Source: Ignisphaera aggregans DSM 17230
Lineage (GTDB): Archaea > Thermoproteota > Thermoprotei_A > Sulfolobales > Ignisphaeraceae
Assembly: GCA_000145985.1 (NCBI GenBank)
Contig: CP002098.1
Span: 496,001-560,000, forward strand
DNA length: 64,000 nt
Direction of reading: 5' to 3'
Made by a program: the position numbers and the translations under genes. Below, piece by piece: positions 25,539 through 35,412 of this stretch. Every line of letters starts with the position of its first letter. Position 1 is the stretch's first letter. A model generated the notes under the pieces. The model made no database searches, was not told where the DNA came from, and worked only from the letters and a program-made list of their open reading frames with translations.

Positions 25539-26831
25539 TTAGTGTTGTGGAGCTAGAAGGAATGGTGTATATATCAATATATTGGTTACTGTAACAATGC
25601 TGCCTATTTTGAAGAATTCTTTGAATGTTATTGATCTATTATATTTTCTCTCAAGACTCTCTATAATGATTATATTTGATGCTGCTCCAAGTAATGTTAG
25701 GTTTCCTGCTATTGTACTGCTCATAGCTAGTGTTAGCCATGGATATACATCTTGTTTTGTATATCCAATTGATTTCATATAGTTGATAAAGAGTTTGACG
25801 AAGGGTACATTGCTTAGTACTTGGCTTAGACCTAGAGATGTTATTGCTATACTCATAAAGTTTAGAAACATGTTGCTATTCTTATTGGGTAGAATATATG
25901 AGAATATCATTTGGATTAGTCCTGATTTCCATATGCCGTCCATCGTTATGAACATTGTTATGAAGAAGACTATGGTACTCCAATCAACTCTACCAAGTGT
26001 TTCTCTAGGATTTGATGCTAATATATATGCTATTGCAGCTATAATGAATGGTATAAACCCTTTATGTTCGATGCCTCCAAGTCTAAGCATATTAAGTATA
26101 TCGTTTACAACTAGAATCATTATTGTGGCTATAAACAGTACTCCAGCTATAATAGCATCCCGTCTATTCCTTAGATGTTCATGTGGTATCACCACTATAT
26201 TCAGCTTCTTATCCTCAATTCCATAGAGCTTCATAACTATTATTGAAGTTATTATAAGATTTATTATTGTTGGTATTGCTAGAATCTTGATAAAGTATAT
26301 AAAGGGTGTTGACATACCCGATTCTATAGCTATTAAAAGATTCTATGGATTTCCAATAGGAGTCATTACGGAGCCTATTGTTATTGAGAATGCTAGGACT
26401 AGAAATAGTGGTGTAGGGTCTATAGATATAGCTCTAGCAATCATATAGACTATTGGTGGACCCATAAGAGCAATAGTATCGTTAACAGCAAAAGCTGCAA
26501 GAAGACCCATAACAAGTGAGACAAGTATAAACACACCCCTTGTACTCCTAGCCCTAGAGATAAGCATATATGCAACCATATCTAGAAGACCACTCTCTTC
26601 AGCAAGTCCAACAAGTGTAAACATACCTATTAGAAACAATATTACCTCTATATCGATAACACTACCCACATTATCCAAAGGTTCCAAACCTGTTAAGACG
26701 GTAATAGCTGCTGCAAGAGACATTATTGTCCATACAGGTATCCTAGGCCTCTTAGACCTTGCTATCAGTCCCACTAAAATTCCTACTATAATTGCTAGCG
26801 CTATCAACTGTTTGAAGAGGCTCATAGACAT
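25539..26831 (-). pseudogene. ArsB/NhaD-type permease interrupted by in-frame amber
   Basis: Reading from ATG 26831, a permease N-terminus (about four helices, SKRPRIPVWTIMSLAAAITV, LFLIGMFTLVGLAEESGLLD) runs to TPIGNP, meets TAG at 26345-26343, and continues in the same frame as NLLIAIESGMSTPFIYFIKI to a normal C-terminus at 25539. The family motif at this place is TPIGNPQNLLIA, so one Gln codon has become amber. With the stop ignored the protein would be 430 residues, like the intact paralogue at 28588. Either a recent nonsense mutation, a sequencing error, or readthrough. Function if intact: anion (arsenite/citrate/sulfate) or Na+/H+ transport. Confidence 0.82.
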
Positions 26832-26980
26832 TACCCCATATCTTCATGGATATTTAGGTATATATAGAGCACTATAACCATATATCTCCTTGCTATTGAG
26901 CTTTGTCATCGGTTTCTAGTATAAGTATTTATTAAGCTTAACTATCCATAAAGTAATTCCATGTTGATAGCTAGAGAGAC

Positions 26981-26990
26981 TTTATATACT
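26981..26990 (+). promoter_or_regulatory. TATA-like box for guaA
   Basis: TTTATATACT lies 33-42 bp upstream of the guaA ATG, giving a start of transcription about 10 bp before the codon. No other strong element is present in this 190-bp divergent gap. Confidence 0.5.
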
Positions 26991-27022
26991 CTAGTAATTA
27001 CTATGTCTCTAGGATTACGAAA

Positions 27023-28585
27023 ATGAGTATTTGGAGACCTTATACAAGTGTTGATACTATACTTATAGTTAACTTTGGTGGTCAGTATACACATCTAATA
27101 TCTAGGAGGGTTAGAGAGCTCAGTGTATATACAGAGATTGTTCATTACTATAACCTTAGTAGAGATGTTATAGATTCTATAAAGCCTAGAGCAATTATAT
27201 TGTCTGGAGGTCCTAGTAGTATATATGAGGAGAATGCTCCTAGGATAGATAGCTGGATTCTTGATCTAGGTATACCTGTTCTAGGTATTTGCTATGGGCA
27301 TCAGCTTATAGCTTCTATGATTGGTGGAAGAGTTGAGAGGGGGTATGGTGAATATGGTAGAACTAGGATAAGGATTATTGAGAGAGACCCTATATTCGAT
27401 GGATGGAGTAGCGAGGAAGATGTTTGGATGAGCCATAGTGACTATGTTGCATATATACCTAGTGATAAGGCCAAGATACTCGCAGTTTCTGTTGATAAGA
27501 ACTATATAGCTGCATTTAGACTTATTGATAGATCTGTATATGGTGTTCAATTCCATCCAGAGGTTATACATACTCCAAAGGGTAGAAAGCTGATTGAGAA
27601 TTTTGTTATTGGTATAGCTGGTGCAAAGCCTATGTGGAATCCTGGCAATATTATTGAGAATATTGTTAATGAGATAAGATCTACTGTTGGTGAGGATGAG
27701 AAGGTTTTGTGTGCTGTTAGTGGTGGTATAGATTCTACAACAACTGCTCTACTTGTTAAGAAAGCTATTGGTGATAGACTTGTAGCTGTATTTGTTAACC
27801 ATGGTCTTCTTAGGGAGGGCGAGGCTGAGGAGGTGCTTAATATGCTTAGGAATCTAGGCATTAATCCTATCTATATAGATGCATCAAAGATGTTTCTAGA
27901 TGCTCTTAAAGGGGTTAGAGACTGTGAGGAGAAGAGAAGGATAATAGGGGAGCTATTTGCAAAGATATTCAAAGATATTGTAGAGTCTGATAAGTTTATC
28001 AAATGGCTTGCACAGGGAACAACATATCCAGATGTAATTGAGAGTGGTTTTGTTCCTGGGGCAGATAGGATTAAGAGTCATCACAATGTTGCAGGGCTAC
28101 CGAGTTGGCTGGGTCTAAAGCTTTTAGAGCCTATAAAGTATCTCTATAAGGATGAGGTTAGAGCTATAGCTCTAAGGCTTGGTGTTCCAGAGGACTGGGT
28201 ATATAGACATCCATTTCCTGGACCAGGACTTGCTGTAAGGATTATTGGTGAGATTACAGAGGAGAAGCTTAGGATTGTTAGAAGAGCTTCAAAGATTGTT
28301 GAGGAGGAGCTTAGGAGGAGTGGTTTGTATAGAAGGGTTTGGCAGGCATTTGCTGTTGTAGGAGATGATAAGTGGGTTGGTGTTAAGGGTGATAGGAGAG
28401 CTGTTGGATATATAGTTACTATAAGAATTGTTGAGAGTGAAGATGGTATGACAGCAGATTGGAGTAGGATACCACTAGATGTTTTAGATAATATTGCTAG
28501 AAGGATAACGAGTGAGATACCAGAGGTGACAATGGTTACATATGCAATAACCTCAAAACCGCCTTCAACTATAGAGCCGTGTTAA
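27023..28585 (+). CDS. guaA: GMP synthase (glutamine-hydrolysing), fused GATase and synthetase
   Basis: 520 residues; converts XMP to GMP with glutamine. Class I amidotransferase at the N-terminus: Cys in LGICYGHQLIASM (about 88), catalytic His-Glu in GVQFHPEV (about 180). PP-loop AVSGGIDSTTTALLV (about 235) and the C-terminal dimerisation domain follow, ending PSTIE.. The two activities are in one chain, whereas many archaea encode them as two proteins. No frameshift or missing residue. Confidence 0.96.
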   Translation: MSIWRPYTSVDTILIVNFGGQYTHLISRRVRELSVYTEIVHYYNLSRDVIDSIKPRAIILSGGPSSIYEENAPRIDSWILDLGIPVLGICYGHQLIASMIGGRVERGYGEYGRTRIRIIERDPIFDGWSSEEDVWMSHSDYVAYIPSDKAKILAVSVDKNYIAAFRLIDRSVYGVQFHPEVIHTPKGRKLIENFVIGIAGAKPMWNPGNIIENIVNEIRSTVGEDEKVLCAVSGGIDSTTTALLVKKAIGDRLVAVFVNHGLLREGEAEEVLNMLRNLGINPIYIDASKMFLDALKGVRDCEEKRRIIGELFAKIFKDIVESDKFIKWLAQGTTYPDVIESGFVPGADRIKSHHNVAGLPSWLGLKLLEPIKYLYKDEVRAIALRLGVPEDWVYRHPFPGPGLAVRIIGEITEEKLRIVRRASKIVEEELRRSGLYRRVWQAFAVVGDDKWVGVKGDRRAVGYIVTIRIVESEDGMTADWSRIPLDVLDNIARRITSEIPEVTMVTYAITSKPPSTIEPC

Positions 28586-28587
28586 AG

Positions 28588-29889
28588 CTATGGATAGAAC
28601 ACATAGAATAGCTCATATAGTATCCATCCAAGTACTACAGAGATAGTGTTGTATACTAAGCTATATTTTATAAAGTCTATAAAGCTTATATCATATCCAT
28701 TCTTTTCAAGAATTCTAACAGCTGTTACATTTGCTGATGCACCTATATATGTAAAGTTTCCACCAAGTGTAGTACCTATTAGTAGTGCCCATGCAAGTGG
28801 TATAGGGTCGAGAGATAATGAGCTTCCAATCTCTTTGACTACAGGTATCATTGTAGCTATATAGGGGACATTATCTATAAATGCTGAGAGAGCTACAGAT
28901 AGCCATATCAATATAGTTGTCACTATAAATAGATCTCCATGTGATATACCGATAATAGCTCCTCCAAACTCTTTCGTAAGTCCATATTTCTCAAATGCCC
29001 CGGATAAGACAAATACCCCTGAGAGAAAGACTAGAAGCTTCCACTCAAAACCTGCTTTAGCAACATCTTTAACAGTCTCTATATCTCTATGCACAATCCT
29101 TGTAGCTGTAAGACCCCCTACAGATATAGTTGCTGCTAAGCTGAGTGGGATGTTGATGATGTTTCTAATGCTTAGTAAAACTATTTTTATGGCTAGAAAT
29201 GCTATTGATTCAAATAGAAATACTCTGTCTATTCTATGAAAAACCTTACTATCCTCAGAAGATATAGAGATATTAGCATTAGCACTATATCTTTCAGCTA
29301 TAAGGGAGGTTACTATTGTTGCAACTATCATTGAGGCTATGGTGAAGAAAAACATAGACGGTTTTCCACTATATACAAAGAAATCCGTGAACTTCAGCCC
29401 AAAAGCACCTGCTGTTATAATAGCAGGCGGATCACCGACCATTGTAGCTGAACCTGCTATATTTGCTGAAAGAGCCATTAGTATCATTGGTGCTACAGGT
29501 GATAAACCCAATGCAGCTGAGATTCTGAATACTATTGGCGCCATTAGAAATACTACAGATACATTCTCAAGAATAGTACTTACAAGTCCTGCTACCAGGG
29601 ATAAGAGGAATATTGCTGTAAACCTTCTCCTAGAAATCTTTAGTAGGTATCTAGAGATGACATCCATAAGACCACTCCTCTCTAGATAGAGAGTCATAAA
29701 GCTCATACCAAGAATCAATCCAAATATATCCCAATCTATATAGCTAATAACCTCTATAGGAGATACAACACCTATAGCAATAGATATAGCTAGAACTACA
29801 AGACTTATCCAATGCCTCTCAACCCTACCCCATATGAGAAAAGCTATAAGAGCTACAAACAATACCAAAACTATATAGCTATACACCAT
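28588..29889 (-). CDS. ArsB/NhaD-type ion transporter
   Basis: 433 residues with 11-12 helices. Two-fold repeat landmarks are ANIAGSATMVGDPPAIITAG (about 148-167) and, in the second half, ALLIGTTLGGNFTYIGASAN (about 375), typical of the ArsB/NhaD/citrate-sulfate permease superfamily. Intact paralogue of the interrupted gene at 25539-26831, and possibly functional backup for it. Substrate not determinable. It converges with guaA (2-bp gap). Confidence 0.9.
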   Translation of the reverse strand: MVYSYIVLVLFVALIAFLIWGRVERHWISLVVLAISIAIGVVSPIEVISYIDWDIFGLILGMSFMTLYLERSGLMDVISRYLLKISRRRFTAIFLLSLVAGLVSTILENVSVVFLMAPIVFRISAALGLSPVAPMILMALSANIAGSATMVGDPPAIITAGAFGLKFTDFFVYSGKPSMFFFTIASMIVATIVTSLIAERYSANANISISSEDSKVFHRIDRVFLFESIAFLAIKIVLLSIRNIINIPLSLAATISVGGLTATRIVHRDIETVKDVAKAGFEWKLLVFLSGVFVLSGAFEKYGLTKEFGGAIIGISHGDLFIVTTILIWLSVALSAFIDNVPYIATMIPVVKEIGSSLSLDPIPLAWALLIGTTLGGNFTYIGASANVTAVRILEKNGYDISFIDFIKYSLVYNTISVVLGWILYELFYVFYP

Positions 29890-30015
29890 TTACCACAGTC
29901 TATAGCATGAATAGCAAAAACTAATAAGCCTTATGCATATCTCTAACTCATATACATAACCACATTATGTGATATGGATAATTAGCAGTGTGGGGATGCA
30001 TAACTGGGTGTATCT

Positions 30016-30390
30016 ATGCCTACTGTCAAACTAGGTATATCGCTATCTATAGATTATGCCCATAGCCTTCCAGGACATGGAAAATGTAGTATGCTCCATG
30101 GACATACAGCTAAAGTAACTGTTGTAGTGAGAGGTTCTATACCTATGGATGGAAAAGAATGTGGAAACTATATGCTTATAGACTTTATTGAGCTTAGGGA
30201 TAGGGTCAAAAATATTCTTATGGAATTGGATCACAGAAATCTCAACGAATTGTTTATATGTCCAACAGCTGAGGTTTTGGCGTATTGGATCTATAGAAAA
30301 CTTAGAGAGGTTCTTCCATCCAATATAGAGATTGTGAGTATTAGGGTACAGGAAGGAGATAGTGGTTGGGCTGAATATGAGGGTGAGTGA
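30016..30390 (+). CDS. queD: QueD-like 6-carboxytetrahydropterin synthase
   Basis: 124 residues. Zinc ligands in YAHSLPGHGKCSMLHGHTAK (His-15, HGH; catalytic Cys in GKCS) and a C-terminal Glu-rich strand (VSIRVQEGDSG) match QueD. It makes 6-carboxy-tetrahydropterin for the 7-deazaguanine (archaeosine) pathway. First gene of queD-queE; the next ATG lies inside its 3' end. Confidence 0.93.
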   Translation: MPTVKLGISLSIDYAHSLPGHGKCSMLHGHTAKVTVVVRGSIPMDGKECGNYMLIDFIELRDRVKNILMELDHRNLNELFICPTAEVLAYWIYRKLREVLPSNIEIVSIRVQEGDSGWAEYEGE

Positions 30391-31021
30391 AATTTTTTAT
30401 TCGATACAAGGCGAAGGTCCATTCATAGGTAGACCAGCAGTCTTTATACGTCTCCAGGGATGTAATCTTCGCTGTACAAAGAATAGTGTTGGTTGGGATT
30501 GCGATACACAATATGCATGGGATTCTAGTGGAGGTATGGAGATCTCTATAGATAGAGTTGTAGATATAGTTAGGCAGTATCAATGTCGTCACATTGTCAT
30601 TACAGGTGGTGAACCAATGATACAGCAGAGAGAGGTTATAGAGCTTATCAAAAGACTTGATGGCTATGCCATAGAAATTGAAACCAATGGAACAATACCA
30701 CTAGATCCAGATTTTCCTGTGGAGAAGGTTAGACTAAATGTATCTCCTAAGCCTCATGCTCCTATAAGACCTGAGTATATTAGATATGCATCATGCTTAA
30801 AATTCGTTGTAGCTTCAGAAAAGGATCTTGTATTTGTTGATAGCTTTGTGAAGATATATGGTGTTGAACCTAGTAGGATATGGTTGATGCCAGCAAGTAG
30901 AAATGTTGATGAGCATAATCGTAACATTAGACTGTGTTGGGAATACGCCAAGCTGAGAGGATATAATGTTACGCCAAGGCTACATATACTTGTCTATGGA
31001 GAGTCTAGGGAAGGTGTATAG
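30377..31021 (+). CDS. queE: QueE 7-carboxy-7-deazaguanine synthase (radical SAM)
   Basis: 214 residues from ATG 30377. [20 protein letters not shown] precedes the cluster loop [18 protein letters not shown], a QueE-type insertion between the second and third cysteine (C-x3-C-x7-C) instead of a plain CxxxCxx[10 protein letters not shown] is the SAM-binding GGE motif. Start overlaps queD by 14 bp. It converts carboxytetrahydropterin to 7-carboxy-7-deazaguanine. Confidence 0.94.
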   Translation: MRVSEIFYSIQGEGPFIGRPAVFIRLQGCNLRCTKNSVGWDCDTQYAWDSSGGMEISIDRVVDIVRQYQCRHIVITGGEPMIQQREVIELIKRLDGYAIEIETNGTIPLDPDFPVEKVRLNVSPKPHAPIRPEYIRYASCLKFVVASEKDLVFVDSFVKIYGVEPSRIWLMPASRNVDEHNRNIRLCWEYAKLRGYNVTPRLHILVYGESREGV

Positions 31022-31865
31022 CTTTTCTATCTATGCACAATCTATGTATATATCCATTTCCATATCTGATAAACTCAATACTATTATCTATAGGGCTCTC
31101 ATATATGGTGCAATCAGGTATCTCTGCCTCTATAAAGGCTCTATGTCTATTCCTACAACTCTCACACCTACCACAATGATAATCATGACTTAGATAGCAA
31201 CTCCATGTATCATAGATAAGATCTCCAATGAGATCTCTACACATCTTCAAGATATCTGGCTTCCCCATACCCTCTCTACTAGGGCTCCAAATCTCTATCT
31301 TTCGTAGCATACGGAAGTGACATAATCTATATGCAAGCTGTATAGCCTCTATACACTCAGGGCTACAGTCGGGGTATCGGGGTTCATAGGAATAATCTCT
31401 AGGAACTATATCGTTATACTGTGCACCATATATAACGTATATGTTTAGCGATGGATTTTGCTCTAGGAGTGTATATGCATATGCTGTTGCTATAGAGAGC
31501 ATAACGATATTCCTTATTGGAACGACAACACTTGGAGCATATGTTTCCTCTACATCAACACTTTCATCTGTTAGCTGAGTACCTCTCCAAAGATTTTTCA
31601 TAAAACTCATATCAATGATTCTATGCTCCACAACCCTACCCCATCCACGATCAACTGCAATCCTCGAAATCTTTCTCAAAAGATCACTAACAACCCTAAG
31701 CTCCTTCGACCCCTTCTGACCATAGTCAAAACTCAATGCATATACATCACATCCCCTATATAGCCATCTAACCATATAACATATGCTATCAGGACCCCCA
31801 CTCACAACAGCTACAGCTACACATGGCTTCACCACATTTGGTTCTACACCACGTATAGAGACCAT
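31005..31865 (-). CDS. queC: QueC 7-cyano-7-deazaguanine synthase
   Basis: 286 residues. PP-loop [14 protein letters not shown] (about 18-31) and the zinc site [20 protein letters not shown] (about 235-254) are diagnostic. ATP-dependent formation of preQ0. It overlaps queE by 17 bp tail-to-tail, so the pathway genes flank each other convergently. The N-terminal extension of about 15 residues before the PP-loop strand may be shorter if an internal start is used. Confidence 0.94.
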   Translation of the reverse strand: MVSIRGVEPNVVKPCVAVAVVSGGPDSICYMVRWLYRGCDVYALSFDYGQKGSKELRVVSDLLRKISRIAVDRGWGRVVEHRIIDMSFMKNLWRGTQLTDESVDVEETYAPSVVVPIRNIVMLSIATAYAYTLLEQNPSLNIYVIYGAQYNDIVPRDYSYEPRYPDCSPECIEAIQLAYRLCHFRMLRKIEIWSPSREGMGKPDILKMCRDLIGDLIYDTWSCYLSHDYHCGRCESCRNRHRAFIEAEIPDCTIYESPIDNSIEFIRYGNGYIHRLCIDRKAIHLP

Positions 31866-31951
31866 ATCTATATCGCCAAATACAATCTATATATCTATCC
31901 CTAAATAAAACCTGATGAAATTGAGATAATATGTGAATCTACCCAATATAT

Positions 31952-31996
31952 CTACATGCTTACAGATATTGGTGAATCAACTATAAATCTCAATAG
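31952..31996 (-). pseudogene. Possible VapC (PIN) toxin remnant
   Basis: Directly after the antitoxin-like stop, the same frame reads LLRFIVDSPISVSM and then TAG. A PIN toxin starts with a strand of the type (M)xFVVDSSV; the Asp is present. Nothing further resembles a PIN domain. Very short, so tentative. Confidence 0.25.
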
Positions 31997-32224
31997 CTAT
32001 CTCTTTTCTCTAAACTCTCTAATAGATTTCCATGCAGGTTCTGGTGAGGGTGTGACACCACTTAATGTCTTCTCAATAGTTTCTATAGCCATTCTAAGCT
32101 CCTCCTCTCTAATCCTCCTCTCAATAAATTCTTCAATTTCTTTTCTCCAGTCTATATGTCTAAGCTCCTCCATCTTCTTCTTCAAATCACTTCTAATCCT
32201 AATACTGAGAATTTCTGTACTCAT
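31997..32224 (-). CDS. VapB-type antitoxin-like protein, orphan
   Basis: 75 residues. The N-terminus EILSIRIRSDLKKKMEELRH is a ribbon-helix-helix strand-helix; later residues form a charged helix and the C-terminus ends in KSIREFREKR, the PIN-plugging tail type of crenarchaeal VapB proteins. Only a scrap of a possible toxin follows. Confidence 0.65.
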   Translation of the reverse strand: MSTEILSIRIRSDLKKKMEELRHIDWRKEIEEFIERRIREEELRMAIETIEKTLSGVTPSPEPAWKSIREFREKR

Positions 32225-32276
32225 ACCAATCTATAATATGTATTTAATGTCTCTAAATATATTTGCATATATAGAC

Positions 32277-32408
32277 ATGTATACTATGGTTCATAGATAT
32301 GGCAATGTCTATCTGGTGAAAATTATAAAAACATCGAATTTGATTGTAGTGGTTGTCGATAGAGATTTGATGGATAGAGAGCTATGTAGGACATATGCTT
32401 TGGTTTAA
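32277..32408 (+). CDS. Short DUF424-like protein (possibly truncated)
   Basis: 43 residues: VYLVKIIKTSNLIVVVVDRD followed by LMDRELCRTYALV. The strand-strand-Asp-Glu-Leu pattern recalls the first third of archaeal DUF424 proteins, which are about 100 residues long, so this could be a truncated copy. AAATATATTTG upstream is TATA-like. It overlaps the tautomerase stop by a few bases. Weakly supported. Confidence 0.3.
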   Translation: MYTMVHRYGNVYLVKIIKTSNLIVVVVDRDLMDRELCRTYALV

Positions 32409-32608
32409 GGTGGTTTTACATCTCTTAACTTTTCTGAGTGTCTAACTCCTCCTATAGCCCAATTCTCCTTAGGTACTTCATAGATTATTATCTCTATAGC
32501 TTCTCTAGGAATTCCAAGATCTTCAAAAACCTTTGTAATACCCTCTACAATCTTCTTCTTAGCCTCATCACTCAAACCACTCCACATAGTTATCTGTATG
32601 AGGGGCAT
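32405..32608 (-). CDS. 4-oxalocrotonate tautomerase family protein
   Basis: 67 residues from ATG 32608, chosen because removal of Met exposes Pro-1 (MPLIQITMWSGLSDEAKKKI), the catalytic base of this family. VPKENWAIGGVRHSEK (about 46-61) matches the second conserved block. It forms small hexamers and isomerises enol/keto acids. An in-frame start two codons upstream would bury the Pro. Confidence 0.9.
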   Translation of the reverse strand: MPLIQITMWSGLSDEAKKKIVEGITKVFEDLGIPREAIEIIIYEVPKENWAIGGVRHSEKLRDVKPP

Positions 32609-32709
32609 AGACATTCACCAATACATCTATTTATGGAAAAGTTAATAAGTCTCTAGAGAATGGATATATTGTCTAGAGCCTGTCTCTGTTTTCTCTATAC
32701 TGATGTCTT

Positions 32710-33105
32710 ATGAAGCTATACAAAGCTCTTAGAATTGTGGAGATGGCATTAGATAGATCTATACATATGATAGATGTTGTAACAGATATGGTCAAGAGCT
32801 TTATATGTAGGGTACATAGATTTGTTGTTGATAGACTTGGCTATATGGAGCTCGATATGATTGTTAGAGAGATATCTAGATATGGGGAAGGTGTATTGGA
32901 GCCAAGATATATAGATGTGTATAGCGTTATAGAAAAGCTGAAGGGTCTTGGATTTATGGAGCTCTATGTTGAGGATCTTGGTATTGGTTTTGAGATGGAG
33001 ATGTATAGCTATGAACTGAATAGATATGTTGATATTGTGTGGAGGTGTAAGGCATCTAGATGCAATCTTGTTGTGTCGTGGAGAACTATAGCTTTATATA
33101 GCTAG
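32710..33105 (+). CDS. Hypothetical protein, 131 residues
   Basis: Charged alpha/beta protein with no membrane segment or recognised motif. YVDIVWRCKASRCNLVVSWR near the C-terminus has a Cys pair (C-x4-C). Its stop overlaps the stop of the converging methyltransferase gene by four bases. I do not recognise the family. Confidence 0.6.
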   Translation: MKLYKALRIVEMALDRSIHMIDVVTDMVKSFICRVHRFVVDRLGYMELDMIVREISRYGEGVLEPRYIDVYSVIEKLKGLGFMELYVEDLGIGFEMEMYSYELNRYVDIVWRCKASRCNLVVSWRTIALYS

Positions 33106-33995
33106 ATCTTTTTTGCTATGAATCCCTGTGCCCTTGGGATCCACCTGACCTCATCGAAACCTGCTCTATACAACCTGTTCTTTATCCCCTTTAGAATATC
33201 TATATTTGTATGTCTACCTGGCTCACCTGTATAGTGAAAAAGTTTTCCTCCCCTTCTAAGAACTCTATATAGATCTCTGTAGAAGTCTAGGCTATATAGC
33301 TCTCCAGCTATATTGAATCTCGGTGGATCGTGTACTATAGCATCAAATGTCTCCTCATCGAAAAGCTTTATAACCTCTATAGCATTGCCCAAGATAATCC
33401 TAATTCTATTGTCCTCTAACCCCCTTGACCATGGATTCATAGATGCTATGAAAAGAACATTTGGATCTATCTCAACTGTGACAACCTCTCTTGCTCCCAG
33501 CATAGCTTCTGCTATAGCTGTATATCCAAGACCTGTACATATATCTAGAACTCTATAGCCATCCAATCTACCAAGGGTTTTCACCTTAAGCATAGAGTCT
33601 GTCCATGGATCTACATCAACAGTTCTATGCATCTGAATACCGTTTATCTCAAGAGTAGGTGCTTTATCTATAGCTATAGGCTTCAACTTATAGTACTTCC
33701 CACCATCATATAGATCAATTCTCTTGAGAACACCGTCTATAACCTTATATGCAAATCCCTCCTCAATACTATTGATATAATCTATATCTAGAAGAATACC
33801 ATCAATCTCTATACCCTTTCCCACTATATGTACATCTATATTCCTCAAGCCAAAGTCTACAGTAATTGTTATAGAGTTCAACCCCTTCTCTATAGCTCTC
33901 CTTATATCAACTGCATTCCAATATGTGAGTACAGCTCCCTCAATATATCTATACCTACTTTCAATCCCATTCATAGGAATCCGATTTATGTTCAT
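33102..33995 (-). CDS. Class I SAM-dependent methyltransferase
   Basis: 297 residues. Residues about 1-110 are a beta-rich N-terminal domain; RVLDICTGLGYTAIAEAMLG (about 147-166) is the SAM motif I, VVTVEIDPNVL motif II, and DAIVHDPPRFNIAGE (about 217-231) a DPPR catalytic-type loop, followed by YRVLRRGGKLFHYTGEP. The DPP(R/Y) motif suggests an N- or C5-nucleotide or spermidine-synthase-like methyltransferase on RNA; the substrate is open. An internal ATG at 33974 is a possible start. Confidence 0.82.
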   Translation of the reverse strand: MNINRIPMNGIESRYRYIEGAVLTYWNAVDIRRAIEKGLNSITITVDFGLRNIDVHIVGKGIEIDGILLDIDYINSIEEGFAYKVIDGVLKRIDLYDGGKYYKLKPIAIDKAPTLEINGIQMHRTVDVDPWTDSMLKVKTLGRLDGYRVLDICTGLGYTAIAEAMLGAREVVTVEIDPNVLFIASMNPWSRGLEDNRIRIILGNAIEVIKLFDEETFDAIVHDPPRFNIAGELYSLDFYRDLYRVLRRGGKLFHYTGEPGRHTNIDILKGIKNRLYRAGFDEVRWIPRAQGFIAKKI

Positions 33996-34064
33996 AGAGT
34001 TCTATGTATAAACACCTGATAGAGATTTAAAAAATCTTTTGCATATCATTGTAATAGACATTGG

Positions 34065-35411
34065 TTATTTCCCAGCGACACTAACGTTGTCTAGCATTAT
34101 ATATGGAGCTATATAGCTTCCATAGTGTTTAACCTCTTTTGATATAGCTATAAGGTTTTTCGATAGGAGTTCATATATATTGCCAGTGATTATAGCTCCT
34201 TTAACTGGGTATAGAATCTCTCCATTCTCTATATAGAGGCTGTTTACAGCTGTTGTATTTAGATATCCGCTTACTGGATTCGATAGCCATCCACCTATAG
34301 TGGAGAAAACAATTATACCCCTCCTAATATCTCTTATCATACTCTCTATATTTGATGTACCTGGTAGAACTATGATATTTGTAGCATCTGGATATGTAGC
34401 AGAGCCTAATCCGCTCTTTACAGCATTACCTGTAGATTCTCTTCCATCTATATTAGCTGTATATGTATCGTATAGATATGTTGTTAGAACACCTCTATCA
34501 AAAACAGCTTTTCTCTGTGTAGCAACACCCTCATCATCAAATGGATTTGTTGCCACCATATTTGGTGTTGCACCATCATCTATTATCGTTAGACTGGATG
34601 AGAATATCTCATTGTATAGCTTTCCCTGTAGAGGTGATCGCTTCTTCTGTACCCAGTCAGCTCTTACTGCAGGGACTATCAATGTAGATATTATCTCGGA
34701 GAATACCTCTGGAGCAAGAATAACCTGGTATCTCCCGGTCTCTATCTGTTTAGCACCAAGAGTTTTTATAGAGATATTTACAGCCTCGCTTATCACTCTA
34801 TCAATATCAAACTCCTTTGTTGTTGGAGCCCAGTAATACTCGCTATAGCTAGACTCCTTATCACCATCAACAGCCTTAACCTCTATACCAAAGTAGAAAC
34901 CTGTTTTCTCACTAACCATAGCATCGTTATAGCTATTTCCTATAGCTCTTACAATATATCCTCCACCAACCCTTATATTTGTAGCAGATACCCTCCTATC
35001 AATATCACTAGGCTTTATAAGACCATATCTTGTTAGCTCCATGAACATCTCTGGCTCTAGAGAACGAATCTTGTTATCAACAATATCATAGCATTGGGTA
35101 TATCCATATCTCTTTGGGAGAGAGATCCACTGAGGATCCTCTGGAAGTGTTTTTGCAACTTTTACAGTATTTTGAATAAGGTTATCAAGATCCTTTTCAG
35201 ATGATATCAATGTTCCCTGATTAGATACCTTCTTACCCACTGCAATCCTTACACCTACAGCTAAAGTCTCGCCAGACTCAAGCTTCTCTACACCCCTACC
35301 ACTAGCTGTCAATGATAACGATACTCTTCTAACCACATATATCTCTGCCTCTGAAGCTCCAAGCTCATGAGCTCTCTTAATACCCTTCTCAATTAGTGTA
35401 TGAAGATCCAT
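34065..35411 (-). CDS. TldE/PmbA protease subunit
   Basis: 448 residues. ATG 35411 (MDLHTLIEKGIKRAHELGAS) is preceded by GGGGTGGATG and lies 2 bp after the TldD stop, so no overlap. Family markers are SSSLTIIDDGATPN (about 275), NPFDDEGVATQRKAVFDRGV, GNIYELLSKN. PmbA/TldE lacks the zinc ligands and works with TldD as an intracellular protease that degrades unstructured peptides. Confidence 0.92.
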   Translation of the reverse strand: MDLHTLIEKGIKRAHELGASEAEIYVVRRVSLSLTASGRGVEKLESGETLAVGVRIAVGKKVSNQGTLISSEKDLDNLIQNTVKVAKTLPEDPQWISLPKRYGYTQCYDIVDNKIRSLEPEMFMELTRYGLIKPSDIDRRVSATNIRVGGGYIVRAIGNSYNDAMVSEKTGFYFGIEVKAVDGDKESSYSEYYWAPTTKEFDIDRVISEAVNISIKTLGAKQIETGRYQVILAPEVFSEIISTLIVPAVRADWVQKKRSPLQGKLYNEIFSSSLTIIDDGATPNMVATNPFDDEGVATQRKAVFDRGVLTTYLYDTYTANIDGRESTGNAVKSGLGSATYPDATNIIVLPGTSNIESMIRDIRRGIIVFSTIGGWLSNPVSGYLNTTAVNSLYIENGEILYPVKGAIITGNIYELLSKNLIAISKEVKHYGSYIAPYIMLDNVSVAGK

Positions 35412-35412
35412 T

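Noticed and set aside
31956-32408. 150-codon plus-strand frame across the antitoxin gene
   Set aside because: Its first two thirds are antisense to the antitoxin-like gene, with Ser/Leu-rich shadow composition. Only the last 43 codons might be real.
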